A stretch of 64,000 nt of DNA from Microbacterium sp. 5K110 (GCF_005774735.1 NZ_VBUM01000004.1:33172-97171); one strand, 5' to 3'; shown: positions 41,221-51,967, numbered from the stretch's first letter. Numbers and translations are program-made. The notes: generated by a model from the sequence alone, not told the origin.

Positions 41221-41293
41221 TGGGCGATACCAGACTCGAACTGATGACCTCTTCCGTGTGAAGGAAGCGCGCTACCAACTGCGCCAATCGCCC
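41221..41293 (-). tRNA. tRNA-Val(CAC), prophage attachment site
   Basis: Acceptor stem GGGCGAT/ATCGCCC, D arm, anticodon loop TTCACAC (anticodon CAC) and T arm TTCGAGT are all intact. The 3' end from 41262 leftward is the phage-supplied half (attR core 41227-41262). No CCA is encoded. Its function is preserved despite insertion. Confidence 0.95.
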
Positions 41294-41445
41294 TTCGTCC
41301 CCAACGGGACTCGACTACCTTACCCGATCCGCGGGGACCGTTCCGACCACGACGATGGACACGCGCGGGCCGCGTCTGGTTTTGCGCACGCCCCGGAATC
41401 GGGTAATGTCTTACGAGTGCTCGGGGCAAGCCCCGGGAACAAAAT

Positions 41446-41518
41446 GCGGATGTAGCGCAGTTGGTAGCGCACAACCTTGCCAAGGTTGGGGTCGCGAGTT
41501 CGAGTCTCGTCATCCGCT
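41446..41518 (+). tRNA. tRNA-Gly(GCC)
   Basis: Acceptor stem GCGGATG/CATCCGC, anticodon arm CAACC-TTGCCAA-GGTTG (anticodon GCC), T arm GAGTTCGAGTCTC. Divergent from tRNA-Val(CAC). Confidence 0.95.
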
Positions 41519-41582
41519 CGAGTGTGAAGATATTCGTCAGGTTCCCGGCGAACGATCATGACACGTGGGTCGAACCACACAC

Positions 41583-41653
41583 GGTGGCGTGGCCGAGCGG
41601 CTAGGCACCGGCCTGCAAAGCCGTTTACACGGGTTCGAATCCCGTCGCCACCT
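41583..41653 (+). tRNA. tRNA-Cys(GCA)
   Basis: Acceptor stem GGTGGCG/CGCCACC, short D arm with GGC, anticodon loop CTGCAAA (anticodon GCA), T arm CGGGTTCGAATCCCG. Typical actinobacterial form. Confidence 0.95.
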
Positions 41654-41679
41654 CGACGACAACTGAACAGCCTTCATAG

Positions 41680-41754
41680 GCGCGATTGGCGCAGCGGTAG
41701 CGCGCTTCCCTGACACGGAAGAGGTCACTGGTTCGATCCCAGTATCGCGCACCA
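41680..41754 (+). tRNA. tRNA-Val(GAC), CCA encoded
   Basis: Acceptor stem GCGCGAT/ATCGCGC, anticodon loop CTGACAC (anticodon GAC), encoded ACCA end at 41751-41754. Its 3' half resembles the att core but differs at several positions. Confidence 0.95.
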
Positions 41755-41757
41755 CAG

Positions 41758-41790
41758 AAACCCCCGGCTCGCCGGGGGTTTTCTTTTTCT
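41758..41790 (+). terminator. Intrinsic terminator of the tRNA cluster
   Basis: AAACCCCCGG, loop CTCG, CCGGGGGTTT followed by TCTTTTTCT. A textbook hairpin plus U-tract. Confidence 0.9.
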
Positions 41791-42133
41791 AACGTCCGGC
41801 TTCGCGATCCCGGTCGCGCTTGCGCGCCCTACCCGCCGCAGGCTGAGGCGGATGCTCGACGACGTCGCGGAGCCGCTCACCTGGCCTGGGGGCCTGCTCG
41901 GGGGCGGGGGAGACGTTTCGGATCGACGGATCGGCGGACTCCGGCCGGCCGCGTCGGATGTACCAGCTCACCGGCAACTCGCGCGTTCCGAACCAGCCGC
42001 GACGGGAGCGCACCAGGGTGAAACCTTGATCCCGCAGGTCGAGCGCGTGCTCGTAGGTCATGGCCGTCGGGGCGATGCGGACCCAACCCTCGCGGTAGTC
42101 ATAGACGTGGGTCGCGATGTGGTGGCGGGACAT
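41789..42133 (-). CDS. Small host protein, unknown
   Basis: 114 residues. The N-terminal half has compact character (HVYDYREGWVRIAPTAMTYEHA, WFGTRELPVSWYIRRG); the C-terminal half is a basic, Pro-rich tail ending KRDRDREAGR. No recognised family. First host gene after the tRNA cluster. Confidence 0.55.
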   Translation of the reverse strand: MSRHHIATHVYDYREGWVRIAPTAMTYEHALDLRDQGFTLVRSRRGWFGTRELPVSWYIRRGRPESADPSIRNVSPAPEQAPRPGERLRDVVEHPPQPAAGRARKRDRDREAGR

Positions 42134-42306
42134 GCGAACCTCCTCCTCTCGAAGGGTCGCACGGACCCCACCCCACGACGAGGCACGGCGTGTTCCATTC
42201 GTGTGAACAGTGGGCGACTCGGCACTTCCGCATTCTCACCTGAGCGCGAATGCGCGTCCTCCGCAATCCCCGTTGCCGCGGACGCGAAGCCGCTTAGCGT
42301 AGGACC

Positions 42307-42720
42307 ATGACCGTCCCCGACACCCTCTGGCGCGAGATCGCGTCGTCGTCCTTCGTCTCGTTCGGAACGTTCCGCCGAAACGGCGAGGAGGTCGCCACAC
42401 CCGTCTGGATCGCACGCGACGGCGACGAACTCCTCGTCACCACCGAGCGCAACACCGGCAAGGTCAAACGCCTTCGGAACGACCCGAGGGTGACCCTGCG
42501 CCCGTGTTCGCGGATGGGCGCGGTCGAGCCGGATGCCATCACCGTCCAGGCCCGCGCCCGGATCGCGGGCCCGAGCACCGAGGACGGCCGCGCGGGTGCG
42601 GCGTTCCGTCGCAAGTACGGATGGCAGTTCCGCGCGATCACGGGGTTCGAAGCACTCGTGCGCCGCGTCCAACGGCGCCCCGGCGACCGCGTCATTCTGC
42701 GTATCTCCCGCTCCGATTGA
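42307..42720 (+). CDS. PPOX-class (F420/FMN-binding split barrel) protein
   Basis: 137 residues. FVSFGTFRRNGEEVATPVW, then GDELLVTTERNTGKVKRLRNDPRVTL, are the flavin/F420-binding split-barrel signatures of pyridoxamine oxidase-like actinobacterial reductases. Substrate unknown. Confidence 0.75.
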   Translation: MTVPDTLWREIASSSFVSFGTFRRNGEEVATPVWIARDGDELLVTTERNTGKVKRLRNDPRVTLRPCSRMGAVEPDAITVQARARIAGPSTEDGRAGAAFRRKYGWQFRAITGFEALVRRVQRRPGDRVILRISRSD

Positions 42721-42886
42721 CCTACCCGACCGCGCTAGCGAGATTCCTCGGCGAATGCAAGCGGGTGCCCCACCTCGAGAACCGCGCGAGGGTGGATATC
42801 CATAGCGGTGGCATCCCCCGGCATCCGCGTTCGTCATTCTGTTCAGGAATGCGCGGTCTCTCGGGGATGCGCTCTCGGAGGTACCC

Positions 42887-43270
42887 GTGGGGAAGTTCAT
42901 CTACGACAGCAGCATCAAGGTCGAGTTCGAGGATCGTCTGCTGGCCCACCTGCAGGCCGTGATCATGGCCAAGGTGCGCCGCGGTGAGAGCTTCCCCTTC
43001 ACGTGGAAGGACGACATCAGTATCGGCGGGGGACGCACGACGGTGTACGTCCATCCGCACGTGTCGATGGTGTTCAAGTATCACGGCAGCCGAAACCCGC
43101 AGTTGAGCAACTCCTGGCTGCACGCGCTGACGTACAACGCCAACTCCGGACGCGGTCTGTACGTGATCCCCGAGCCCGACGAGTCCGCGTCGCGAGAGCC
43201 CGAGCCGCGCCCGGAGATGGTGTTCCGCGAGGTGCCGAACACGCAGGTCGCCCAGCCGGCCACCGTCTGA
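42887..43270 (+). CDS. DUF7882-like small protein
   Basis: 127 residues from a GTG with TCGGAGG upstream. MGKFIYDSSIKVEFEDRLL at the start, then WKDDISIGGGRTTVYVHPHVSM, match a protein common in Microbacteriaceae that is sometimes mislabelled as ATP-dependent ligase. Function unknown. Confidence 0.6.
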   Translation: MGKFIYDSSIKVEFEDRLLAHLQAVIMAKVRRGESFPFTWKDDISIGGGRTTVYVHPHVSMVFKYHGSRNPQLSNSWLHALTYNANSGRGLYVIPEPDESASREPEPRPEMVFREVPNTQVAQPATV

Positions 43271-43317
43271 CACCCGCGCGGGGAATACCCGCGCCGTCAC
43301 GGGCCGTTCAGGAGGAC

Positions 43318-43710
43318 ATGACCGACTGGAACGCGGCACGGCCGATCTTCGAGACGACCGCCATCGCCCACCTGTCCACGCTCATGCGCGACGGTTCCCC
43401 GCACTCCGTGCCCCTCTGGGTCGACGCGGACGGGGATCGGCTCATGTTCTTCACCGAAATCGACAAGCTCAAGGACAAGAACCTCCGACGCGACCCTCGC
43501 GTGGCCGTTTCGGTGACCGGAGCCGACAACCCGTTCGCGATGGCGTTCGTGCGCGGTGTGGCCACCGATCGCCTCGACGGCGACGATGCGATGCCGTTCG
43601 TCGACCGCATCTCCCGCCTCTACACCGGTGAGCCCTACTCGATGCGTTCGGGGCTCGCCGTCTGGTTCGTCGAGCCGCGCCGCGCCTCGGCCCACACCTA
43701 CGAGGACTGA
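43318..43710 (+). CDS. PPOX-class F420-dependent protein
   Basis: 130 residues with GGAGGAC before the [24 protein letters not shown] and [18 protein letters not shown] are the second PPOX-type flavin-binding pattern in this stretch. Small reductase or binding protein, substrate unknown. Confidence 0.75.
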   Translation: MTDWNAARPIFETTAIAHLSTLMRDGSPHSVPLWVDADGDRLMFFTEIDKLKDKNLRRDPRVAVSVTGADNPFAMAFVRGVATDRLDGDDAMPFVDRISRLYTGEPYSMRSGLAVWFVEPRRASAHTYED

Positions 43711-43714
43711 GCGC

Positions 43715-44863
43715 TCACAGCGCCAGCGGGAGCACCGCCAGCACGAGGATCAGCGGAGCGATCACCGCGCCGATCAGCACGAACCGGCTCCATCGCACCT
43801 GGACCCCGGCCGCGACCAGCCGGTCGTGCCACAGCAGCGTCGCCAGCGACGCCCACGGCGTCACGATCGGGCCCGCGTTCACCCCGATCAGCAGGGCCGC
43901 GAGACGCGCGGGGGAGCCCGCCACCGATTCCATCGCCAAGTACGCGGGCAGATTGTTGATGCCGTTCGCCGCGAGCGCGCCGACCCCCGCGAGCTGCCAG
44001 AGCGCGGTCAGATCTTCGCCCGTTCCGGCCAGCACCGAGGTGATCCGACCGATCCCGATGGCCTCCAGGGCGCCCACGGCCAGGAACAACCCACCCGCGA
44101 AGACGAGGAGCGACCAGGGGACGAGACGGATGCCGAGAGCCCGCGGCGCGCGCACGGCGAACACGGCCACGAGCACGACAGCGGCCGCGAGAGCCGGCAT
44201 CCACGGGTCGAGCCCGATCACCAGCAACGGCAGAAGCGCGAGCGTGACGATCGCCGAGACGCGCAGCAGCACGGGATCGGCGACGGCGGGGGCGGCGGCA
44301 TCCGGGTAGGTGCGAGGCAGTTTTCGCAGGAACACGGCGGTGAGGACCGCGACGGACACGGCGATCGCGATGAGTGCCGAGGGTCCGAGGAGCGCGAGGA
44401 ACGCCAGCGGGTCGTGTCCGCCGAGCGCAGCGGATGCCAGCAGGTTGGTGAGGTTGGACACGGGAAGCACCAGCGACGCGGTATTGGCCAGGACCACCGT
44501 CACGAACGCGAAAGGCAGCGGGTCGAGCTTGCGTGCGACCGCCATCGCCACCACCACCGGGGTCAGCAGCACGGCCGTCGTGTCGAGCGACAGGAACGCC
44601 GTCGCCACGGTCGCCAGGGCCACGACGAGAACCCAGAGCCACACTGTCCGCCCCTGCGCGAGGCGCGCGAGGCGCGCAGCGACGACGTCGAAGAGCCCCG
44701 CCTTGGATGCCAGCTCCGCCACCACGGTGACCGCGACGACGAACAGCAGGATCGGCCAGACGCGGTCGGCGACGGCGAGGGCCTCGTCGGCGGGCAGCAT
44801 CCCGGTGAGGAGGGCGACCGCGCCGAGGATCCAGAGCACGCCGCCGATGATGGCCAGAGTCAC
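43715..44863 (-). CDS. ArsB/SLC13-family permease
   Basis: 382 residues from a GTG at 44863 with about ten membrane segments. [35 protein letters not shown] and a second [11 protein letters not shown] block are the paired substrate/ion-binding turns of the ArsB/SLC13 ion transporter superfamily. Substrate (arsenite, dicarboxylate or sulfate) cannot be told. Divergent from thrS, 81 bp apart. Confidence 0.75.
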   Translation of the reverse strand: MTLAIIGGVLWILGAVALLTGMLPADEALAVADRVWPILLFVVAVTVVAELASKAGLFDVVAARLARLAQGRTVWLWVLVVALATVATAFLSLDTTAVLLTPVVVAMAVARKLDPLPFAFVTVVLANTASLVLPVSNLTNLLASAALGGHDPLAFLALLGPSALIAIAVSVAVLTAVFLRKLPRTYPDAAAPAVADPVLLRVSAIVTLALLPLLVIGLDPWMPALAAAVVLVAVFAVRAPRALGIRLVPWSLLVFAGGLFLAVGALEAIGIGRITSVLAGTGEDLTALWQLAGVGALAANGINNLPAYLAMESVAGSPARLAALLIGVNAGPIVTPWASLATLLWHDRLVAAGVQVRWSRFVLIGAVIAPLILVLAVLPLAL

Positions 44864-44944
44864 CGCTCCACTATGGAGCACGCCGCGTGCCGTCGAGGCC
44901 ACGCCCGACGGGTAGCCTGGAATCGACCCATCCAGGAGACCGCC

Positions 44945-46954
44945 TTGACTGATGCCGCCCTGCCGTCGGAGCAGACCTACCCCGCCGACGGCTTCGCCCT
45001 CTTCCCCGACCGTTCGGTCGTCGCCCTGCGCGTGAACGGTGAGCTGAAAGACCTCGCCACGACCGTCACGGCCGACGACGAGGTCGAGCCGGTCACGATC
45101 GACAGCCCCGAGGGCCTGTCGATCCTGCGGCACTCCACCGCGCACGTCCTCGCCCAGGCGGTGCAGCGCGTCAAGCCGCAGGCGAACCTCGGCATCGGCC
45201 CGCCCGTCACCGACGGGTTCTACTACGACTTCCAGGTCGACGATCCCTTCACTCCCGACGACCTCAAGGTCATCAAGAAAGAGATGGAGCGCATCGTCCG
45301 CGAGAACCAGCGCTTCGTCCGTCGCGTCGTCACCGACGACGAGGCGCGGGCCGAACTCGTCGACGAGCCGTTCAAACTCGAGCTCATCGGCCTGAAGGGC
45401 GGCTCGGCTGAGGCCGCCGAAGGGGCGAACGTCGAGGTCGGTGCCGGCGAGCTCACGATCTACGACAACGTGAACCGCGACGGCGAGACGGTGTGGAAAG
45501 ACCTCTGCCGTGGACCTCACGTCCCGGGCACGCGTCTCATCGGCAACGGCTGGGATCTCACGCGCATCGCGGGCGCCTACTGGCGCGGCAGCGAGAAGAA
45601 CCCGCAGCTGCAGCGCATCTACGGCACCGCGTGGGCGACGAAGGACGATCTCCGCGCCTACCAGCACCGCCTCGAGGAAGCCGCGAAGCGCGACCACCGC
45701 AAGCTCGGCAAGGATCTCGACCTCTTCTCGTTCCCGGACGAGATCGGTCCGGGGCTGAGCGTCTTCCACCCCAAGGGCGGGATCATCCGGTACGAGATCG
45801 AGCGGTACATGCGCGAGCGCCTGCTCGCCAGCGGGTACCAGGTCGTGAACACGCCCCACATCACCAAGGGCGACCTGTTCATGACCAGCGGTCACCTGCA
45901 GTGGTACGCCGACGGCATGTACCCCCCGATGGTGCTCGACGAGGTCGTGGATGCCGACGGGCACGTGTCGCGCGAGGGCCAGGAGTACTACCTCAAGCCC
46001 ATGAACTGCCCCTTCCACAACCTGATCTTCCGCTCGCGCGGGCGCAGCTACCGCGAGCTGCCGCTGCGCCTGAGCGAGTTCGGGTCGGTCTACCGCTACG
46101 AGAAGAGCGGCACGCTCGCAGGGCTCACGCGCGTGCGCGGCATGACCCAGGACGACACCCACATCTACGTCACGGCCGACCAGGTCAAGGGCGAGCTGAC
46201 CCACAGCCTCGACTTCGTGCTCCAGACGCTGCGCGACTACGGCCTGAACGACTTCTACCTCGAGCTGTCGACGAAGGAAGAGGGCAACCCCAAGTTCATC
46301 GGCGACGACGCGCTGTGGACCGAGGCGACCGAGACCCTCCGCGAGGTCGCCGAGGCCTCCGGTCTCGAGCTCGTGCCCGACCCGGGCGGCGCGGCGTTCT
46401 ACGGCCCCAAGATCTCGGTGCAGGCCCGCGACGCCATCGGCCGCACGTGGCAGATGTCGACGATCCAGCTCGACTTCAACCAGCCCGAGCGGTTCGAGCT
46501 CGAGTACACCGGCCCGGACGGCGAGAAGCACCGCCCCGTGATGATCCACCGCGCCCTGTTCGGTTCGGTAGAACGGTTCTTCGCGATCCTCCTGGAGCAC
46601 TACGTCGGCGCCTTCCCGGTGTGGCTCTCGCCCGTGCAGGTCGTCGCCGTCCCCGTCGCCGAAGAGTACGGCGAGTATCTCGACGGCATCGTCGCCGAGC
46701 TGCGCGCGAAGGGCGTCCGTGCCGAGGTTGACCACAGCGACGACCGCATGCAGAAGAAGATCCGCACGCACACCACGCAGAAGGTGCCGCTGCAGCTGAT
46801 CGCCGGCGAGCAGGACCGCGCCGGTGGCACGGTCTCGTTCCGCTTCCGCGACGGCACGCAGCTCAACGGCATCCCCGTCGACGAGGCCGTCGCGCGCATC
46901 ACCGGCGCGATCGCGGGCCGCACGCTGGTCGACACCGCCGAGGACCTCGCGTGA
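44945..46954 (+). CDS. thrS: Threonyl-tRNA synthetase
   Basis: 669 residues. I place the start at TTG 44945 with AGGAGA upstream; the longer frame has no ribosome site. TGS (about 1-75), the zinc-binding editing domain with HSTAH, the class II core ([19 protein letters not shown], the zinc-ligand Cys) and the anticodon-binding C-terminus are all complete. It charges tRNA-Thr. The HIT gene overlaps its stop. Confidence 0.95.
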   Translation: MTDAALPSEQTYPADGFALFPDRSVVALRVNGELKDLATTVTADDEVEPVTIDSPEGLSILRHSTAHVLAQAVQRVKPQANLGIGPPVTDGFYYDFQVDDPFTPDDLKVIKKEMERIVRENQRFVRRVVTDDEARAELVDEPFKLELIGLKGGSAEAAEGANVEVGAGELTIYDNVNRDGETVWKDLCRGPHVPGTRLIGNGWDLTRIAGAYWRGSEKNPQLQRIYGTAWATKDDLRAYQHRLEEAAKRDHRKLGKDLDLFSFPDEIGPGLSVFHPKGGIIRYEIERYMRERLLASGYQVVNTPHITKGDLFMTSGHLQWYADGMYPPMVLDEVVDADGHVSREGQEYYLKPMNCPFHNLIFRSRGRSYRELPLRLSEFGSVYRYEKSGTLAGLTRVRGMTQDDTHIYVTADQVKGELTHSLDFVLQTLRDYGLNDFYLELSTKEEGNPKFIGDDALWTEATETLREVAEASGLELVPDPGGAAFYGPKISVQARDAIGRTWQMSTIQLDFNQPERFELEYTGPDGEKHRPVMIHRALFGSVERFFAILLEHYVGAFPVWLSPVQVVAVPVAEEYGEYLDGIVAELRAKGVRAEVDHSDDRMQKKIRTHTTQKVPLQLIAGEQDRAGGTVSFRFRDGTQLNGIPVDEAVARITGAIAGRTLVDTAEDLA

Positions 46955-47517
46955 CGACAGAACCGGATGCCACCGCGGCCGGCGACGAAGCCCTCGCCGC
47001 CGCCGCGGAGCTTCCGGGCGTGCCGGACGAGTTCCAGCGCCTGTGGACGCCGCACCGCATGGCATACATCTCGGCCGGGCGTGAACCGATGGAACTGCAC
47101 TGCCCGTTCTGCGCGGCTCCGGACAAGTCCGACGAGGACGGCCTGATCGTCGCGCGCGGGAAGAGCGCGTACGTCCTGCTCAACCTGTTCCCGTACAACT
47201 CGGGACACCTGCTCGTCTGCCCGTACCGTCACATCGCCACGTACGACCAGGCGACTGACGAAGAGGTGGCGGAGATCGGTGCGCTGACGCAGCGGGGGAT
47301 GCGGGTGCTCCGCGAGGTGTCGCGCTGCGACGGCTTCAACCTCGGCATGAACCAGGGGGCGATCGCGGGCGCCGGCGTCGACGCGCACCTGCACCAGCAC
47401 ATCGTTCCGCGGTGGGCGTCGGATGCCAACTTCTTCCCGATCATCGCCAAGACCAAGGCGCTGCCACAGCTGCTCGGCGACGTGCGGCGTACGGTCGCCG
47501 CCGCCTGGAACGCCTGA
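46951..47517 (+). CDS. HIT-family hydrolase/AP4A phosphorylase-like
   Basis: 188 residues from a GTG overlapping the thrS stop (GTGA). CPFCAAPDK and the HIT motif [10 protein letters not shown] are present, with [13 protein letters not shown], typical of the actinobacterial AP4A phosphorylase-like branch. Coupling to thrS is a common actinobacterial arrangement. Confidence 0.88.
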   Translation: MTTEPDATAAGDEALAAAAELPGVPDEFQRLWTPHRMAYISAGREPMELHCPFCAAPDKSDEDGLIVARGKSAYVLLNLFPYNSGHLLVCPYRHIATYDQATDEEVAEIGALTQRGMRVLREVSRCDGFNLGMNQGAIAGAGVDAHLHQHIVPRWASDANFFPIIAKTKALPQLLGDVRRTVAAAWNA

Positions 47518-47572
47518 CCTCCGCCGCGCAACCCCGCCGATCGATCGAGGGTCCCGCGGCTACGGTGGCCAG

Positions 47573-48184
47573 ATGAAGGCTCTCGTCCGTCCCCTCGTCC
47601 TGTCGCTCATCGTCGCCACGGCGCTCGGCACCACCACCGGGTGCATTCGACTCCCGAGCCCCCTCGGCCCCGAGGGGGCCGGAGCGCCCCTCACGGCACC
47701 CGCCGACCCGTCCACCCCGACGCCGCTTCCCGACGCCTCGGCCAGCCCCGACGCCGGCGACGAGTGGGGCGACGCGTTCGCCGAGCGCGACCGGTTCTTC
47801 GAGGAGCAGCAGCTGCCCTTGGACGGCACACCGCTCGTGGCCGTCACCCCCGAGCAGAAGGAGTTCATCGCGCAGCAGAAGGCGTACGTCGAGGAGCAGG
47901 GCGCCGCGTGGACCGCGCAGGAGGAGAGCCTGTCACTGGCCCTCGCCGCTGATGCCTGCGAGACCGCGATCTTGAACGCCCACGCGATCGACGCCGATCT
48001 GCTGCGGACGCACGTGGCCACGTCGCCCCTGTTCGCCCAGCTCGTCCCCGCCGATCTGCAGGGCGACGACCGCACGTCCGCCGAGGCGCCCATCGCGAGC
48101 GTCATGGTCTTCGGCACGACGTTCCTCTGCCCCGACGACGGCGACGCCTGGATCGAGGCGTACACGGAGGTCTACGGCGGCTGA
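47573..48184 (+). CDS. Lipoprotein, unknown
   Basis: 203 residues. Signal sequence with lipobox GTTTGC (Cys24), then a Pro/Ala/Ser linker, and a helical domain with two Cys residues (DACETAI and FLCPDD) likely disulfide-bonded. Exported to the membrane surface. No family recognised. Confidence 0.65.
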   Translation: MKALVRPLVLSLIVATALGTTTGCIRLPSPLGPEGAGAPLTAPADPSTPTPLPDASASPDAGDEWGDAFAERDRFFEEQQLPLDGTPLVAVTPEQKEFIAQQKAYVEEQGAAWTAQEESLSLALAADACETAILNAHAIDADLLRTHVATSPLFAQLVPADLQGDDRTSAEAPIASVMVFGTTFLCPDDGDAWIEAYTEVYGG

Positions 48185-48207
48185 CGCCGCTCGCCGGGGC
48201 GTGGCGG

Positions 48208-49059
48208 TCAGCGCACCCGGCGCACCGCGAACTGGAGGCGCGGATGCGCGTACGCCTCTTGCGACTCCACGAGCCGCAGTTCGCGGGAGCCGGACTCGTA
48301 GGTGTTCGACAGCAGATCGAAGACGCTGGATGCCGTGCGCGCCAGCGCGTCGGCCGCGTCGCCGCTGCGACGGTAGTGGGCGGTGAACAGCGCCGCCGTG
48401 ACATCGCCCGAACCGTTGGCTTTCATCGGGATGAGCGGGGTCTGGACGATCCACGCCCCGGCGTCGTCGACGACCATCATCTCGATCGTGTCGGGCTCGC
48501 GGTCGGGGCGCTCGACGCTCGTGACGAGCACTGTCCGGGGCCCGCGCGCGCGGACGAGGTCGGCGGACTCGAGCGTCGAGGCGATGCTGCCGGGCTCGGT
48601 TCCGGTCAGGAAGCCGAGCTCGAACTGGTTCGGCGTGAGGATGTCGGCGACGGGCACGACGCGTTCGCGCAGCAACTCGGGGATGGCGGGGGCGACGAAG
48701 CACCCGGACTTGGCGTTGCCCATGACCGGATCGCACGCGTACACGGCATCCGGGTTCGCTTTCTTCACCCGGGCCACGGCGTCGATGATGACGTCGGCGA
48801 TGCCCTCGCCGCCCTGGTAGCCCGAGAGCACGACGTCGATCTCTCCGAAGACCCCGCGCTCCTCGATGCCGGCGATCACGTCGGCGACGTCGGCGGGCGA
48901 GATGAGCGGTCCCCGCCACGCGCCGTACCCGGTGTGATTCGAGAAGTTCACCGTGTACACCGGCAGCACTTCGACGCCGATGCGCTGCAGCGGGAAGACG
49001 GCGGCCGAATTTCCGACGTGGCCGTAGGCGACGGCGGACTGGATCGAGAGGACCTTCAT
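48208..49059 (-). CDS. pdxY: Pyridoxal kinase
   Basis: 283 residues of normal length. SIQSAVAYGHVGNSAAVFPLQ and a C-terminal MKANGSGDVTAALF ribokinase-type ATP/catalytic loop identify pyridoxal kinase. It salvages pyridoxal to PLP. Its start overlaps the regulator stop (ATGA), making a leftward two-gene unit. Confidence 0.9.
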   Translation of the reverse strand: MKVLSIQSAVAYGHVGNSAAVFPLQRIGVEVLPVYTVNFSNHTGYGAWRGPLISPADVADVIAGIEERGVFGEIDVVLSGYQGGEGIADVIIDAVARVKKANPDAVYACDPVMGNAKSGCFVAPAIPELLRERVVPVADILTPNQFELGFLTGTEPGSIASTLESADLVRARGPRTVLVTSVERPDREPDTIEMMVVDDAGAWIVQTPLIPMKANGSGDVTAALFTAHYRRSGDAADALARTASSVFDLLSNTYESGSRELRLVESQEAYAHPRLQFAVRRVR

Positions 49060-50396
49060 CCCTCGATCCTCCCACTTCGCGTCGGCGGTCGGAGCGTGGC
49101 CACGGCGGTCGCCAGGTCGTCCGCGAGGGCTGCGGCCTCGACCTCGGTGAGCCCGTGCACGGTCAGCCGGAGGTAGTCGCCGGCGGCATCGGGAGAGAGG
49201 AAGAAGTGATCGCCGTCGCGGACGAGCCAGCCTCGGCGCATGAGTTCTTCGCGCACCCGCGCTGCCGGAGCCGGCAGCGGCACCCAGAGGTTGAGGCCGT
49301 CACCGACGGTGAGCGGGAGCCCGCGTGCGGCCAAGGCGGCGGCGAACGCCGCGTTGCGATCCGCGTAATGCGTGGCGGCCCGTTCGATCCCGTCGCGCAC
49401 CTCCGGGTCGGTGACGAGAGCGAGAGTGAGCCGCTGCAGGATGTGGCTGACCCAGGTTGTGCCGGGCGTGAGTCTGAGGGCGAGGCGGTCGGCCGTCTCG
49501 TCATCGGATGCCACGACCGCGAGGCACATGTCCGGTCCGAGAAACTTCGACACCGACCGGATGCGCGCCCATCGCTGCTGCGTCGCGCCGATGACCGAGT
49601 GCAGCGGCGCGCGTGAGAGGAGGGAGAAGTGGTCGTCCTCGATCACGAGCACGTACGGGTGGTCCGCGAGGACGGCCCGGAGCTCGGCGGCCCGCGTCTC
49701 GGTCAGGCTCGCGCCGGTGGGGTTGTGCGCCCGCGGAGTGCAGATCACAGCGCGGACGCCCTCGGCCAAAGCGGCGCGGAGTCCCTCGACCGTCATGCCC
49801 TCGGCATCCACCGCCACCGGCACGGCGCGATAGCCGCCCTGCCGGACGGTATGCAGCGCCGAGAGGAAACAGGGGTCTTCGAGGGCGACGGCGTCGTCGC
49901 GCTGCAGAGCCTGTGCGAGCAGACGCTCGATCGCATCGCTCGCACCGCTGGTGACGGTGATGCGCGGGGTGGGAGCCGAAAGGCCCTCGGCCATCCATTC
50001 GCGCGCCCACGCCTCCAGACCCGGGTCGACGACGGGCTCGCCGTACAGGACGGGGCGACCGGAGCGAGCGAGCGCGGCTGCGGGATCGGGAATCAGGGCG
50101 GGATCGGGGTTGCCGGTGCCGACGTCGCGGAGCACGGTCCCCGCCGCGTAGCCCTCCTGCGCGACCGGCGCCTGTCCGGCGACGCGCGTTCCACCGCGGC
50201 CGCGGGCGACGACGAGGCCCGCCTGGGCGAGCATCCGATACGCGGCGACCACGGTGTTGCGGTTGACGCCGAGCTCGGCGGCCAGGGCGCGCACCGGCGG
50301 GAGCGCATCGCCCGACTGCAGCTGTCCACGCTCGATGCGTTCGCGCAGATCGGCCGAGATCTCGGATGCCGAGCGACCGGTGATATCGACGGACAT
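49056..50396 (-). CDS. pdxR: PdxR-type MocR/GntR aminotransferase regulator
   Basis: 446 residues from the ATG at 50396. A GntR winged helix (residues 5-70: [25 protein letters not shown]) is fused to a fold-type I aminotransferase domain with the PLP lysine in [11 protein letters not shown]. It is divergent from pdxS and coupled to pdxY, the classic setting of PdxR, a PLP-responsive activator of pdxST. Confidence 0.85.
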   Translation of the reverse strand: MSVDITGRSASEISADLRERIERGQLQSGDALPPVRALAAELGVNRNTVVAAYRMLAQAGLVVARGRGGTRVAGQAPVAQEGYAAGTVLRDVGTGNPDPALIPDPAAALARSGRPVLYGEPVVDPGLEAWAREWMAEGLSAPTPRITVTSGASDAIERLLAQALQRDDAVALEDPCFLSALHTVRQGGYRAVPVAVDAEGMTVEGLRAALAEGVRAVICTPRAHNPTGASLTETRAAELRAVLADHPYVLVIEDDHFSLLSRAPLHSVIGATQQRWARIRSVSKFLGPDMCLAVVASDDETADRLALRLTPGTTWVSHILQRLTLALVTDPEVRDGIERAATHYADRNAAFAAALAARGLPLTVGDGLNLWVPLPAPAARVREELMRRGWLVRDGDHFFLSPDAAGDYLRLTVHGLTEVEAAALADDLATAVATLRPPTRSGRIEG

Positions 50397-50442
50397 GGGC
50401 CCCCTCTCGCCTTCTCCAGCATATGTCCTGCGACGTGCTACC

Positions 50443-50460
50443 TTTTGGCCTAAGCCAAAC
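50443..50460. promoter_or_regulatory. Candidate PdxR operator
   Basis: A palindrome TTTGGC-CTAA-GCCAAA at 50444-50459 in the 97 bp between the divergent pdxR and pdxS starts. It is the only dyad in the gap and partly resembles reported PdxR half-sites (TGG-CTA). Confidence 0.45.
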
Positions 50461-50493
50461 AGAGCGCGCCCGAAGCGCGAAGGGAAATCCACA

Positions 50494-51378
50494 ATGACCG
50501 ACACCGGAACCTCCCGCGTCAAGCGCGGACTCGCCGAGATGCTCAAGGGCGGCGTCATCATGGACGTCGTCACCGTCGACCAGGCGAAGATCGCCGAGGA
50601 CGCCGGTGCCGTCGCCGTCATGGCGCTCGAGCGCGTGCCCGCCGACATCCGCGCCCAGGGCGGCGTCGCCCGCATGAGCGACCCCGACCTCATCGACGAC
50701 ATCATCGCGTCGGTGTCGATCCCGGTGATGGCGAAGGCCCGCATCGGCCACTTCGTCGAGGCGCAGATCCTGCAGGAGCTGGGCGTCGACTACATCGACG
50801 AGTCCGAGGTGCTCTCGCCCGCCGACTACGTGAACCACATCGACAAATGGAACTTCACCGTGCCCTTCGTCTGCGGCGCGACGAACCTCGGCGAGGCTCT
50901 GCGCCGCATCACCGAGGGCGCCGCGATGATCCGCTCCAAGGGCGAGGCCGGCACCGGAGACGTCTCCGAGGCGACCAAGCACATCCGCACGATCCGCGGC
51001 GAGATCAACGCCCTGCGGTCCAAGACCAAGGACGAGCTGTACGTCGCCGCCAAGGAGCTGCAGGCCCCCTACGAGCTCGTCGCCGAGATCGCGGAGACCG
51101 GGACCCTCCCCGTCGTGCTCTTCACCGCCGGGGGAGTGGCCACCCCGGCCGACGCCGCGATGATGATGCAGCTGGGCGCGGACGGCGTGTTCGTCGGCTC
51201 AGGCATCTTCAAGTCCGGCAACCCCGCGCAGCGCGCGGCCGCCATCGTGAAGGCGACCACGTTCCACGACGACCCCAAGATCGTCGCCGAGGCCTCGCGC
51301 GGACTCGGTGAGGCCATGGTCGGCATCAACGTCGCCGACCTTCCCGCCCCGCACCGCCTGGCCGAGCGTGGCTGGTAG
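50494..51378 (+). CDS. pdxS: PLP synthase subunit PdxS
   Basis: 294 residues. The Schiff-base lysine K81 lies in [10 protein letters not shown] and K149 in [10 protein letters not shown]; the (beta/alpha)8 barrel is complete. With PdxT it makes PLP from ribose 5-phosphate, glyceraldehyde 3-phosphate and glutamine-derived ammonia. It overlaps pdxT by 11 bases. Confidence 0.97.
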   Translation: MTDTGTSRVKRGLAEMLKGGVIMDVVTVDQAKIAEDAGAVAVMALERVPADIRAQGGVARMSDPDLIDDIIASVSIPVMAKARIGHFVEAQILQELGVDYIDESEVLSPADYVNHIDKWNFTVPFVCGATNLGEALRRITEGAAMIRSKGEAGTGDVSEATKHIRTIRGEINALRSKTKDELYVAAKELQAPYELVAEIAETGTLPVVLFTAGGVATPADAAMMMQLGADGVFVGSGIFKSGNPAQRAAAIVKATTFHDDPKIVAEASRGLGEAMVGINVADLPAPHRLAERGW

Positions 51379-51967
51379 CACCCCCCGCGTCGGCGTCCTC
51401 GCCCTCCAGGGCGACGTCCGCGAGCACCTCCGCGTGCTCGCGGACCTGGGCGCTGACGCCCGGCCCGTCCGGCGCGCGTCCGAGCTCGCCGAGGTGGACG
51501 GTCTCGTGCTGCCCGGCGGCGAGTCGAGCGTCATCGACAAGCTCGCGCGCGCCTTCGGCCTGTTCGACCCGCTGCGTGCGGCGATCTCCGAGGGCCTCCC
51601 GGTGCTCGGCACGTGCGCCGGGCTCATCCTGCTCGCCGATCGCCTGGACGGCGCGATCGAAGGTCAGCGGACGCTCGGCGGTCTGGACGTGCGCGTGCAG
51701 CGCAACGCCTTCGGTTCCCAGACGCAGTCGTTCGAGACCGACCTCGCCGTGCCGGTGCTGGGCGATCCGCCGGTGCACGCCGTGTTCATCCGTGCGCCCG
51801 TGGTCACCGAGGCGGGTCCGGATGCCACCCCGCTCGCCGCCCTGCCCGACGGACGCATCGTCGCGGTCGAGCAGGGGAACCTCCTCGGCCTGGCGTTCCA
51901 CCCCGAATCCACGGGCGAAACGCGCTTCCACGCGCGGTTCCTGGAACGCGTCCACAGCGCCGCCTAA
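51368..51967 (+). CDS. pdxT: PLP synthase glutaminase PdxT
   Basis: 199 residues from a GTG inside pdxS. The class I triad is Cys83 (GTCAGL), His178 and Glu180 (FHPE); LPGGESS is also intact. It supplies ammonia to PdxS through the complex. Confidence 0.95.
   Translation: MAGSTPRVGVLALQGDVREHLRVLADLGADARPVRRASELAEVDGLVLPGGESSVIDKLARAFGLFDPLRAAISEGLPVLGTCAGLILLADRLDGAIEGQRTLGGLDVRVQRNAFGSQTQSFETDLAVPVLGDPPVHAVFIRAPVVTEAGPDATPLAALPDGRIVAVEQGNLLGLAFHPESTGETRFHARFLERVHSAA

Noticed and set aside
40622..41287. Single 221-residue minus gene reaching through attR into tRNA-Val
   Set aside because: The 5' two thirds would translate the tRNA, terminator and att core; the true genes are 40622-40894 and 40891-41085, coupled by ATGA.
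43556..44944. 5' extension of thrS by about 460 residues
   Set aside because: Antisense of the permease; the family starts at the TTG at 44945, which has AGGAGA upstream.
44864..47065. 5' extension of the permease to over 1,100 residues
   Set aside because: Antisense of thrS and the HIT gene; low-complexity product with no membrane segments.
50397..50744. N-terminal extension of the PdxR-type regulator
   Set aside because: Would translate the promoter and antisense of pdxS; the GntR domain begins at the ATG at 50396.
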